8,808 bases of DNA from Treponema sp. (GCA_031288575.1 JAITRD010000048.1:1-8808), one strand, 5' to 3'; counted from the first letter of the stretch, positions 1 through 6,941 are shown. Notes: generated by a model from the letters alone, not told the origin. Numbers and translations are program-made.

Positions 1-2
1 AA

Positions 3-74
3 AACCGCCGGCTTCTTCAGGAAGGCCGGGTGGTGATCGTGCTAAACCCGGAAGTATTAAAAAGCCCTCTATAA
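3..74 (+). CDS. Possible C-terminal end of an unidentified protein (partial)
   Basis: Reading from base 3 gives 23 sense codons and a TAA stop at 72-74. The peptide ends EGRVVIVLNPEVLKSPL, which has the hydrophobic strand and turn pattern of a folded protein end, and its codons (CGC, CGG, GTG, GGC) match the window. The upstream part lies outside the window, so no function can be given. The frame is short and could be open by chance; another forward frame (from base 2) is also open to base 82. If real, the gene converges on the ROK gene and ends 4 bases before the inverted-repeat element. Confidence 0.3.
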   Translation, partial: NRRLLQEGRVVIVLNPEVLKSPL

Positions 75-78
75 AGCG

Positions 79-319
79 CTAAACTTGACCCACAATTCAG
101 GCGGTAAATTTATTACCTGGTGCCGTTACCCCCTTTTAGGCTAAATTTGACCCGCTTTTCTTGAGTAGGCACGCAGGGGAGGGGGAAAGGCCGGGAAAAA
201 TATTTGGAATTCCCCGCCGGAGCGTATCGAAGATAGCGCAGACGGACTCTACAAGCTTTTTTCCCGGCATTTTCCCTTCCCTTGCGGAAATTACACAGAA
301 TTTTGTGGGTCAAATTTAG
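79..319. mobile_element. MITE-like or deleted-IS element bounded by 17-bp inverted repeats
   Basis: The left end (79-95) reads CTAAACTTGACCCACAA and the right end (303-319) is the reverse complement of CTAAATTTGACCCACAA, so 16 of 17 positions agree. A third copy, CTAAATTTGACCCGC, lies at 141-155 in the same direction as the left end. The 241-bp unit contains no convincing gene and fills the space between a possible plus-strand gene end (74) and the ROK stop (332). I see no clear target-site duplication next to the ends. Ends with several copies of a GGGTCA-type motif recall IS21-family termini, where such repeats bind the transposase; that link is from memory and is inference. It could instead be a repeated structural element unrelated to transposition. 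Confidence 0.5.
173..285. repeat. Long imperfect hairpin inside the repeat element
   Basis: The arm at 173-200 (starting GCAGGGGAGG, ending GCCGGGAAAAA) is complementary to 258-285 (starting TTTTTCCCGGC, ending CCCTTGC). Of 28 positions, 24 are Watson-Crick pairs, three are G-T positions that would be G-U wobbles in the plus-strand RNA, and one is a G-A mismatch. The innermost 11 bp are perfect. The 57-base loop holds a smaller hairpin at 222-239 (GCG-TATC, loop GAA, GATA-G-CGC with one bulged base). The flanking copies at 141-155 and 305-319 can also pair, extending the fold outward. It is not a classical terminator: the loop is long and no U-tract directly follows the stem. Confidence 0.6.
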
Positions 320-331
320 TGTGAGCGGGCA

Positions 332-1585
332 CTAATCATAAAGGGAATCAATTTCCAGCAGGATATTCACCCCGTAATAAGCGGCCCCCACCAGATAAGA
401 GTTGACGGGCGAGACGCCGCTATAACCGATGGGCAGGTCCCGTTTCATTTTATAAAAGGGCAGGGTATTCACCGCCGTCCGGAGTTTGTTCAGAAAATAA
501 TCCCCCGCGGCGGTATAATTGCCCTGGATAATGATCTTTGCCGTATCCCTCAGCAATATAACATTATGAATTACCACGGTAAAATACCGGACAACCTGAT
601 CGATCAAGGCGCAGGCAAAGGGATCCCCCTCATTGGAGGCGTCAAAAATATCCGCCATGGTTAGGTTATGAACCCGGGCCTTTTGATAAAGCACCGACTG
701 GGGATAGTCGTCGAAGATCCGGTAGGCCCGGGCCAGGACCGTATCCGGCGAAACCATCGCCTCGAAGCATCCGTATCCCCCGCAGTGGCACTGGACATCC
801 GAAAAGGGTTCCACGATCATGTGGCCGAATTCCCCGACAAAGCCGTTGATGCCGTGGATAAGCTGCCGGTGCTCCATGATGCTGCCCCCGGCGTAAGAGG
901 TGGAGCTTATCACCACCTGGGAATCATAGACATGCTCATTGAGAATCATATCCGCGTATCCGGCCAGGCGGAGGTTGTTATCCACATGAATATCCGCGGG
1001 GAAAGGCAGGGCATTGGCCAAATCATCCCGCAGGGGCAAATTTTGTCCCCATTGGTGGTGAATGGTATAATGAATCAGCCCGTTATTGGCATCGATAATG
1101 CCTTCGCAGCCGATTACGACGGGGTGCAGTTTATCTAAAACAAGTTCCGAGCCTTTGGTCAGGCTGCAAATTAAATCCGCCATAACCTGAACCGCTTCTT
1201 TATAGGGGAGGCTCGGGGCGCACGGGGCGGATTGTTTGGTAATGACATTACATTTCAGGTCCATAAGGGCGCCGGTGATAACCTTGAGGCTGACGGTCAG
1301 GACAATCACCCAGGAAAAGGACGGGTTAAAGGCAAAGAGCTCCGGCTTTTTCCCCCCCGTGTCGGTGGAACTCCCCTTGCCCGTAGCCAGGACCATGCCC
1401 TTAGCCTCGAAGGCATTTACCACCTTGGTTACCGTGGTTTTGCTCAGGTTAATTTGGTTCGCAATCTCGGTAATGGACAGGATGTCCTTTTGCCGGAACA
1501 TGGAGAGGATCAATTTTTGATTGTGGTATTTGATATTTCGGGGTTTGTTGCTTGTATTTCGCATATAACGCGGAGACAGGGGCAT
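332..1585 (-). CDS. ROK-family transcriptional repressor (NagC/XylR type)
   Basis: A 417-residue protein with an N-terminal winged helix-turn-helix (residues about 24-65; recognition helix near SKTTVTKVVNAFEAKG, 48-63) followed by a ROK sugar-binding domain, the usual size and order for ROK repressors. The ROK signature is clear: GEFGHM (251-256, with E252 and H255 as expected sugar contacts) and the zinc motif CHCGGYGCFE (266-275). The segment matching the ENDAN motif of ROK kinases reads VDNNLRLAG (201-209); the catalytic Asp position is Asn, so kinase activity is unlikely, as in XylR-type regulators. It probably represses the divergent transketolase/transporter genes and releases DNA on binding a sugar; the ligand is unknown. 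The start at 1585 is supported by AGGA four bases upstream; the next Met (residue 8) has no ribosome site. Confidence 0.9.
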   Translation of the reverse strand: MPLSPRYMRNTSNKPRNIKYHNQKLILSMFRQKDILSITEIANQINLSKTTVTKVVNAFEAKGMVLATGKGSSTDTGGKKPELFAFNPSFSWVIVLTVSLKVITGALMDLKCNVITKQSAPCAPSLPYKEAVQVMADLICSLTKGSELVLDKLHPVVIGCEGIIDANNGLIHYTIHHQWGQNLPLRDDLANALPFPADIHVDNNLRLAGYADMILNEHVYDSQVVISSTSYAGGSIMEHRQLIHGINGFVGEFGHMIVEPFSDVQCHCGGYGCFEAMVSPDTVLARAYRIFDDYPQSVLYQKARVHNLTMADIFDASNEGDPFACALIDQVVRYFTVVIHNVILLRDTAKIIIQGNYTAAGDYFLNKLRTAVNTLPFYKMKRDLPIGYSGVSPVNSYLVGAAYYGVNILLEIDSLYD

Positions 1586-1589
1586 AATA

Positions 1590-1593
1590 TCCT
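1590..1593 (-). promoter_or_regulatory. Ribosome binding site of the ROK gene
   Basis: On the minus strand AGGA stands four bases before the ATG at 1585 (GTAGGATATTATG). It supports the first Met over the in-frame Met seven codons later. Confidence 0.5.
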
Positions 1594-1620
1594 ACTTATC
1601 CTATTTGTGAAGATTAACAT

Positions 1621-1650
1621 ATTATAATATAGAAGTGTCAAACCGGACAA
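1621..1650 (-). promoter_or_regulatory. Predicted sigma-70 promoter of the ROK gene
   Basis: On the minus strand a perfect -10 TATAAT (1626 down to 1621) lies 18 bases from a weaker -35 TTGTCC (1650 down to 1645, four of six consensus bases). The expected start, near 1614, leaves a leader of about 30 bases containing the AGGA site. The -35 falls inside the ACCGG/CCGGT inverted repeat, and the 21-bp palindrome lies just upstream, so autoregulation is plausible. Confidence 0.5.
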
Positions 1651-1656
1651 GCCGGT
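1642..1656. promoter_or_regulatory. Inverted repeat ACCGG-N5-CCGGT over the ROK -35
   Basis: A perfect 5-bp inverted repeat with a 5-base spacer (ACAAG) covers the proposed -35 of the ROK promoter. It could be a regulator site, but GC-rich words like CCGG are very frequent in this genome, so chance is a real alternative. Confidence 0.3.
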
Positions 1657-1669
1657 ATTTTATACAAAG

Positions 1670-1690
1670 TTAATAAATCACATTAATTAA
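1670..1690. promoter_or_regulatory. Candidate ROK operator: AT-rich 21-bp palindrome
   Basis: The left half TTAATAAAT and right half ATTAATTAA surround a CAC centre; eight of nine arm positions are symmetric. The site ends five bases before the plus-strand -35 (TTGACA) and lies 19 bases upstream of the ROK -35. ROK repressors such as NagC, Mlc and XylR bind AT-rich palindromes of about this length, so it is the best candidate for control of both divergent transcripts. The AT-rich background raises the chance of symmetry; a second copy near a co-regulated gene would strengthen the call. Confidence 0.5.
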
Positions 1691-1695
1691 TTTTA

Positions 1696-1724
1696 TTGAC
1701 AAATTAAGCCGCCAGCCTTATACT
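1696..1724 (+). promoter_or_regulatory. Strong predicted sigma-70 promoter of the transketolase operon
   Basis: A perfect -35 TTGACA (1696-1701), a 17-base spacer and a -10 TATACT (1719-1724, five of six consensus). The expected start is near 1731, which gives the transketolase gene a leader of about 240 bases containing a possible small ORF. With the palindrome right next to the -35, a bound repressor could block RNA polymerase. Confidence 0.7.
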
Positions 1725-1742
1725 ATCCTGGCATTTATCATT

Positions 1743-1955
1743 ATGACAAATGCGGATGATATTTGCGATCAGGGAATGGGGCGGTTCCGGATGACACTTG
1801 AAGCTTCCCGGGAGATGAAACAGGGGGCATTTCTATTGGTCGTTGACAATCACCATGCCCGTATTGACGAACTTCATGGCGAATATTATATGTTTATTGG
1901 CGAGGGTAAACCCCCCGCCGGGCCGGTGAAAAAACAAGCCCCGGACGAAATTTAG
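1743..1955 (+). CDS. Possible small protein in the operon leader (hypothetical, 70 aa)
   Basis: An ATG-to-TAG frame begins about 12 bases after the predicted transcription start and ends 18 bases before the transketolase ATG, the spacing of an operon gene. The sequence (starting MTNADDICDQGM, ending KKQAPDEI) matches no family I recognise; it has no signal peptide or membrane segment, and its C-terminal end is rich in Lys, Pro and Gly. Codon choice resembles the neighbours. Against it: no Shine-Dalgarno site precedes the ATG, and the internal Met codons (1776, 1791, 1815) have none at proper spacing. It could be a leader peptide, a gene remnant or an untranslated leader. Confidence 0.35.
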   Translation: MTNADDICDQGMGRFRMTLEASREMKQGAFLLVVDNHHARIDELHGEYYMFIGEGKPPAGPVKKQAPDEI

Positions 1956-1973
1956 TAAAATGGCGGTTATTTT

Positions 1974-3995
1974 ATGGAAGAAATCAGAGCCTTGTCCGCC
2001 CTGTTGCGGGTAAAAGAATTGGATCTCCGGGAAAATTTGCTGGTGCAGTGCCAGTACGCGGTAGACGGGGGCATGCATTCCGGCGGCGCCCAATCGGCTA
2101 TCATCCCCCTGACGGCCCTTTATTACGGGGATATCCTGCGGTATAAGCCCCGGGAGCCGGCTTCTTCCGACCAGGATGTTTTTATCCTGAGCAAGGGCCA
2201 CGCCGTGGCGGCATTGGCCGCGGTTTATGCGGAGGCCGGGTATTTTTCCAAGGAACATCTCAGGAATTCCCGCGGCTGGGACAGCCTGATCCGGGGCCAT
2301 CCCGGGCCGATAATTCCCGGCGTTCCGGTGGCTACCGGGCCTTTGGGCCAGGGCATCTCCGTGGCCTGCGGGTATGCCCTTAAAAAAAAGGAAGAGGGCG
2401 AATTTGACGTTTATTGCCTTACCGGGGACGGGGAATTGCAGGAGGGGTCCTGCTGGGAGGGCATCCAATTTGCCGGGGAGCACCGCCTGGACAACCTGTG
2501 CCTTATTATTGATAAAAACAACGGCCAAAGCGACGATGTCCATAAACTGTTTTTAAGCGCCGGAAATTTATCCGGACGGCTGGAGGCCTTTGGCTTCCGG
2601 GTGTTCACGGTTGAAGCCGCCAATATCCCCCGGCTTTTGGAGTATCTGGGGGAATTCCGTTACGGCTCCCGGGACTCCCGGCCTACGGCGCTTATCTGCG
2701 AAACCCTCAAGGGTTTCGGCGGTTTTTCCATAAACGCCGGAAAACACAAGGCCAGCTTTTCCGGCGAGGAATTCGCCGCGGAAAGAAGCCTCCTGGCCCA
2801 GGCCCGGCGCCGCCGGATCCGGAATTTAAACGCCTTTGACCGGGAAAGGGTTAAGGCCCTGGCGGAAAAGATGGGTTATTCCCTCACCGAAGGGGAGGAC
2901 GGGGGGATCGGGAACCTGATCCCCCGGGAAATTCCGGTCCAGGTGACCCAGGCTCCTTCCCGGGATAAGGCCCTGCATTACGATGCCGCGAAACTGCCGG
3001 ATCCGGAAAAGGGCAAATCCTACGGCGCCACCGATATAGCCGCCGGTCTTGCCCGGGTATTCGCCGTGGACACCAATTTTTACACCATCGACGCGGACCT
3101 CTCCAACGTAAGCGGCCTTTATACCGGAACCGCCCAGACAAACCGTTACCACGCCCTTAACGTGGGCATCGCGGAATGTAACATGATGTGCATCGCCGAG
3201 GCCCTGGCCGCGGAGGGCGCCAATGTATGGGTCAGCACCTTCGGTCCCTTTTTTAACTGGCAGGCCTTCCGCCGGATCGCCGTCAGCTACCAGGAACGGC
3301 AGGAAGTTATAACCAAAGCCGGCGGCTGGCTTTCCGAAGGCCATAATCTGGACATCACCTTTTTATCCACCGCTTCTAATTTGGACACGACCGTCAACGG
3401 CGCCACCCATATGAGCAATGACGACATCTGTTTTGTCGGCAGCCTTGCCCATGTTAAGATAATCGACACCTGCTGCCCCCGGCAATTTCTTTCCGTTGCC
3501 CGCTGGATTGCCCAGGGAGGCCGGGGGCTTGTTTACCTGCGGGTGATGCGCAACCCCTCTCCGGCCCTTTATGATCCCGGCTATCTCTTTGAATACGGGA
3601 AGGGTTATTTCCTGCGCCGGGAAAGGGACCCCCAGGGGGTAATTGTCTCCAGCGGGCACGGGGTTATCGAAGCCCTGGCCGCGGCGGAACTGCTCTCCCA
3701 AAGGGGCCTTGGGGTTTCGGTGGTAGACATGCCCTCCTACGACGGGGAACTGCTGGGGAACCTTATCGAAGGGGGCGTTAAAATCCTCTTTGCGGAGCAA
3801 AACAACGGCGCCCTTTTTGATCGGTTCAGCCGGGACGCGCTAAAACGGGGGCTGTCCCTCCGGGCAGGACAGGTCAGGGCCCTGAATACCCGGGATTCCG
3901 GGGACGGGCTGCGTTTTATCCAGTCCGGTTCCTACCCCCAACTGATAAAAGCCCTGGGGCTAAGGGCCGAGGATATCGCCGCCGCCCTGAATTGA
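1974..3995 (+). CDS. Transketolase-type TPP enzyme, full length, non-canonical
   Basis: A 673-residue cytosolic protein with the three transketolase domains in one chain. The N-terminal TPP domain carries SKGHA (H76), GHPGP (H109), ATGPLGQGIS (120-129) and the cofactor motif GDGELQEGSCWE (151-162) followed by DKNNGQ (180-185). The pyrimidine-binding domain starts near 350 and has NVGIAECNM (396-404), with E401 in the place of the catalytic Glu, and NGATHMSND (475-483), with H479 matching the conserved His of GPTHQ. The C-terminal domain follows from about 550. Canonical transketolase moves a two-carbon ketol unit between sugar phosphates in the pentose phosphate pathway. Departures from the usual motifs (GIAEQNM to GIAECNM, GATHQ to GATHM, a CC pair at 500-501) suggest a specialised branch, perhaps catabolic. 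The start is fixed by an in-frame stop at 1956 and only a weak GGCGG (1962-1966) as ribosome site. Confidence 0.88.
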   Translation: MEEIRALSALLRVKELDLRENLLVQCQYAVDGGMHSGGAQSAIIPLTALYYGDILRYKPREPASSDQDVFILSKGHAVAALAAVYAEAGYFSKEHLRNSRGWDSLIRGHPGPIIPGVPVATGPLGQGISVACGYALKKKEEGEFDVYCLTGDGELQEGSCWEGIQFAGEHRLDNLCLIIDKNNGQSDDVHKLFLSAGNLSGRLEAFGFRVFTVEAANIPRLLEYLGEFRYGSRDSRPTALICETLKGFGGFSINAGKHKASFSGEEFAAERSLLAQARRRRIRNLNAFDRERVKALAEKMGYSLTEGEDGGIGNLIPREIPVQVTQAPSRDKALHYDAAKLPDPEKGKSYGATDIAAGLARVFAVDTNFYTIDADLSNVSGLYTGTAQTNRYHALNVGIAECNMMCIAEALAAEGANVWVSTFGPFFNWQAFRRIAVSYQERQEVITKAGGWLSEGHNLDITFLSTASNLDTTVNGATHMSNDDICFVGSLAHVKIIDTCCPRQFLSVARWIAQGGRGLVYLRVMRNPSPALYDPGYLFEYGKGYFLRRERDPQGVIVSSGHGVIEALAAAELLSQRGLGVSVVDMPSYDGELLGNLIEGGVKILFAEQNNGALFDRFSRDALKRGLSLRAGQVRALNTRDSGDGLRFIQSGSYPQLIKALGLRAEDIAAALN

Positions 3996-4020
3996 CACCC
4001 CTTTTTCCGATAGGTAAAAT
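3992..4020 (+). promoter_or_regulatory. Predicted internal promoter of the binding-protein gene
   Basis: TTGACA (3992-3997) overlaps the transketolase TGA stop and is followed, after exactly 17 bases, by TAAAAT (4015-4020), five of six consensus. The expected transcription start, about seven bases beyond the -10, falls on or next to the ATG at 4027, so this transcript would be leaderless or nearly so. The gene also lacks a well-placed Shine-Dalgarno site (AGG at 4012-4014 is 12 bases away), which agrees with that reading. Translation from the longer operon transcript remains possible. Confidence 0.5.
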
Positions 4021-4026
4021 AGAAGT

Positions 4027-5847
4027 ATGAAAAATTTTCCCCTTTTAACCGGCTTAATTTTAGCCTTGCTTTTATTTTCCTGTTCCCGGACGGAGGAGCT
4101 TTCCCAGGAAGAATTGGAGGCCCATGCCCCCGAGGGCTTAAACGAGATTCTAGCAAAGACCGTCAGCAAACCCTGGCGGGGGGAAGAATTTGTTCCCGGC
4201 CTTCCCGGGGGAACCTGGAACGCGGGGCTCACCGAGGATCCCAAGAGCTTTAACCTCCTGGTGGCGGAACGGGATGCCACCACCGCGGGCATTGTGGGCA
4301 GGATGACCGACGCCCTGGTTGAATACGACGTGGTCAGGCGGGAGTGGAAACCCCGGATCGTCAGCCCCGAAATTGTAGTAAACGAGGAGGCGGGGACCCT
4401 GGATGTGATCTATACCCTGCGGGACGACCTCTATTGGAGCTTTTACGGTTCGGACCGGAAGGAGAAGGTCTCCAGCGACGATGCCGTCTTCTGGTATAAC
4501 GAGATCGAGGGGGACCGGGCCTTTCAGAGTTCCTCCTATAACGGCCAGTTTCTTACCCTGGAAGACGGCAGCGAAGCCCATATCGACATAAGAAAAATAG
4601 ACGACCGCCGTTTTGCCTTTCATTTTCCCCGGATCGTCGCCGATCCCCTGCTCCATACCAACCGGGACTTCGGCCCCCGGTTTATCTACGAAAGGGCAAA
4701 ACAGGAGGGGGGCGTCCAGGGGGTGCTGGACCTTTTCAGCGTGGCGGATGATCCCAAAACCATTCCCTCCATGGGGCAATGGTTCCTGACCGAATACAGC
4801 CCGGGGCAGCGGCTGGTCTACAAACGGAACCCCGATTACTGGCAAAAGGACAGCACCGGTTATTCCATCCCCTACCCGGAGGAACTTATCGTCAAGATCC
4901 TGCCGGATACCAACACCCAGTTTCTCCTCTTTAAACAGGGGGAACTGGAAGGCTACGGTTCCCGGCCGGAAGATCTGGATGAACTTATCAATAAAACCGG
5001 CGCGGATTATACGGTGTTTAACGCCGAGGGCTCCCTCTCGGCCCAGTTTTGGAGTTTTAACCAGAACCCGCAAAACAAGGACACCCCCCAGTACGAGTGG
5101 TTTACCCAAAAGGAATTCCGCCAGGCCATGAGCTGCCTTTTAAACCGGGACCGGATCAACGCCCAGGTCTACCGGGGCCTGGCGGAGTCGAAGACCGATT
5201 TTTTCCCCTCGCCGAATCCCTACTATAACCCGGACATTACCCTGGATTATCTCTACGATCCTGCCCGGGCGGAGGAGCTTCTGGCCTCAATCGGCATTAA
5301 ACGGGACAGCCAGGGGGTGATGCGGGACCGGCAAGACCGGGCAATAGAATTTGATCTTTCTATCGAGAGCGATGCAAACACTACCACGGATACGGCGTCG
5401 ATCATTATGGACGAGGCGGCGAAGATCGGCATCAAGATAAATATCAGGACCCTTGATTTCCAGAAACTGGTGGAACAGCTCACCGGAACCTACGACTGGT
5501 CTTCCATCATCATCCGTTTTGGAGCCGCCCTTTTCCCGACCCAGGGTTCCAATGTCTGGCCTTCCACGGGAAACCTCCACCTCTGGCATCCCCTCCAGGA
5601 AAAACCCGCCACCGATTGGGAAGCCCGGGTAGATTACCTCTATAACGAGGGGAGTTATACTATAAACAAGGAAAAAGCCCGGGAAATTTGGGACGAGTAC
5701 CAGCGGATCATCCTGGAACAATGCCCGGTGATCTACCTCGCCCGGCCCCGTACTTTTTACGCCCTCCGGAACCGGTGGGATTTTACCAACGTGTATTACG
5801 ATAATATAAACAGCCTGGAAACTTCCTTTATTTATCTAAAACAATGA
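4027..5847 (+). CDS. Family 5 extracellular solute-binding lipoprotein (Opp/Dpp type)
   Basis: A 606-residue protein with a lipoprotein signal peptide: basic start, hydrophobic core 6-17 and lipobox LLFSC with C19 as the lipidated residue, a loose lipobox of the kind common in spirochaetes. The mature part fits SBP family 5: PKSFNLLVAERDATTAGI near 72-89, GQWFLTEYSPGQ and YKRNPDYW (250-272), a DPARAEELLASIGI repeat of the type seen before the last lobe (411-424), and a C-terminal lobe ending near 600. It should be anchored outside the cytoplasmic membrane and deliver ligand to the permeases encoded next. Family members bind peptides, nickel or, in some lineages, oligosaccharides; the ROK and transketolase neighbours favour a sugar here, by inference. 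It ends in an ATGA overlap with the next gene. At 606 residues it is longer than the usual 500-540. Confidence 0.9.
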   Translation: MKNFPLLTGLILALLLFSCSRTEELSQEELEAHAPEGLNEILAKTVSKPWRGEEFVPGLPGGTWNAGLTEDPKSFNLLVAERDATTAGIVGRMTDALVEYDVVRREWKPRIVSPEIVVNEEAGTLDVIYTLRDDLYWSFYGSDRKEKVSSDDAVFWYNEIEGDRAFQSSSYNGQFLTLEDGSEAHIDIRKIDDRRFAFHFPRIVADPLLHTNRDFGPRFIYERAKQEGGVQGVLDLFSVADDPKTIPSMGQWFLTEYSPGQRLVYKRNPDYWQKDSTGYSIPYPEELIVKILPDTNTQFLLFKQGELEGYGSRPEDLDELINKTGADYTVFNAEGSLSAQFWSFNQNPQNKDTPQYEWFTQKEFRQAMSCLLNRDRINAQVYRGLAESKTDFFPSPNPYYNPDITLDYLYDPARAEELLASIGIKRDSQGVMRDRQDRAIEFDLSIESDANTTTDTASIIMDEAAKIGIKINIRTLDFQKLVEQLTGTYDWSSIIIRFGAALFPTQGSNVWPSTGNLHLWHPLQEKPATDWEARVDYLYNEGSYTINKEKAREIWDEYQRIILEQCPVIYLARPRTFYALRNRWDFTNVYYDNINSLETSFIYLKQ

Positions 5848-6941
5848 ACCAAAAACCAGGGACCGGGGCTATTGTTTTTTTTGCCGCCCTTTTGCTCCGG
5901 CCCTTTTACCGTTTTAAACAGAGGGCGCCCCTCCTCTCCTATATGGCGAGCCGGTTTTTTACCATGGCGCTTATGCTTTTCCTCCTGGGTTTGGCGGTCT
6001 TCGGCCTGATGGAGCTTGCCCCGGGAGACATTGTAACCCGGCTGATGACCCAGCAGCTTTTTAGCGGGGAAAGCCGGGCGGGACGGGAGCAATGGGGCTT
6101 TAGCGAGGAACAGCTTGCGGGACAGCGGGCATCCCTGGGCCTGGACCAGCCCTTTTATATCCAGTACCTCCGCTGGCTGGAACGGGTCGTGGTCCACCAT
6201 GATTTGGGGGTAAGCCTCATAAGCCGGGCGCCGGTCTCCTTTCTTATCTCCTCCCGGCTTTTTAACTCGGTACTCCTGAACCTCATATCCCTGGTGCTGA
6301 TCACCTTCTTTTCCTTTTTCCTGGGGGTGTATTTTTCTACCAAGGCGGGAACAAAAACGGACCTGGCGGTAACCTTTTTCGCCCTGGTCCTCCACGCTTT
6401 TCCGGGGATTCTGCTCCTCATCCTGCTCCAGCTTTTTGCCTCCCTGACGGGCCTTTTCCCGGTAACCGCCTATCCCTCCTTCCCCTTTGCGGAGGCGCCC
6501 CTGCGTTTTACCTTCTCCTATATGCACCACATCTTTCTCCCCCTCCTGGCCTCTTTCCTGGGGGGCATAGGGGGAACCCTGCGGATGATCCGGGCGACCA
6601 TGCTGGATCAACTGGGGCAGCCCTATATCATGAGCCTCCGTTCCCGGGGCATCCGGGAATGGCGGGTCTACTTCCACCACGCCTTCCGCAACACCCTCAA
6701 CCCCTACATTACCGGGAGCGCCAACCTTCTGGCGGGCCTTTTTTCGGGGTCCCTCATCCTGGAGATCATCTTCGCCTACCCCGGCATAGGCCGGCTCATG
6801 TACGAGGCGGTGATCCAGGAGGATATTAACCTGGTGCTTTCCAACATCATGTTCGTCTCCTTTTTGGTTTTGCTGGGGATGGTCCTGGCGGATATCATCC
6901 TGGCCCTGGTGGACCCCCGGATACGTTACGGGAAGGGTTAA
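5844..6941 (+). CDS. Opp/Dpp-type ABC transporter permease, DppB-like
   Basis: A 365-residue integral membrane subunit of the importer. It shows the DppB hallmarks: a first membrane helix in MALMLFLLGLAVFGLMELAPGD (41-62), LGLDQPFYIQYLRWLE (98-113) and DLGVSL before the transmembrane core, a typical EAA loop (PYIMSLRSRGIREW, 260-273, with the conserved G269) that docks the ATPase, and FAYPGIGRLMYEAV (310-323) and LVDPRIRYG at the end. Its ATG overlaps the preceding stop (ATGA) without its own ribosome site, so translation is probably coupled. The first 31 residues, with a short hydrophobic stretch (GAIVFFAALLL), come before the point (LSYMASRFF) where DppB proteins normally begin. A shorter start at Met34 (5943) is possible but has no ribosome site either. 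Confidence 0.92.
   Translation: MNQKPGTGAIVFFAALLLRPFYRFKQRAPLLSYMASRFFTMALMLFLLGLAVFGLMELAPGDIVTRLMTQQLFSGESRAGREQWGFSEEQLAGQRASLGLDQPFYIQYLRWLERVVVHHDLGVSLISRAPVSFLISSRLFNSVLLNLISLVLITFFSFFLGVYFSTKAGTKTDLAVTFFALVLHAFPGILLLILLQLFASLTGLFPVTAYPSFPFAEAPLRFTFSYMHHIFLPLLASFLGGIGGTLRMIRATMLDQLGQPYIMSLRSRGIREWRVYFHHAFRNTLNPYITGSANLLAGLFSGSLILEIIFAYPGIGRLMYEAVIQEDINLVLSNIMFVSFLVLLGMVLADIILALVDPRIRYGKG

Noticed and set aside
98..119. Hairpin GGTAA-ATTTA-TTACC as terminator of the left-hand gene
   Set aside because: The stem is only five weak base pairs (103-107 with 113-117) and is not followed by a T-run.
113..313. 66-codon minus-strand frame within the repeat element
   Set aside because: Spans both hairpin arms, is highly basic and Arg-rich, and has no ribosome site; the palindromic structure explains this stretch better.
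668..1627. Plus-strand frames inside the ROK gene
   Set aside because: Antisense to clear ROK motifs (GEFGHM, CHCGGYGCFE); no independent support.
1833..2543. 236-codon minus-strand frame over the transketolase start
   Set aside because: Overlaps the well-supported TPP domain in antisense and has no recognisable features.
3996..4026. Terminator between transketolase and binding-protein genes
   Set aside because: The 31-base gap has a CCCCTTTTT run but no stem that could form a terminator hairpin.
4150..5109. 319-codon minus-strand frame opposite the binding-protein gene
   Set aside because: Shadow frame caused by codon bias; the plus-strand product has a clear signal peptide and family motifs.
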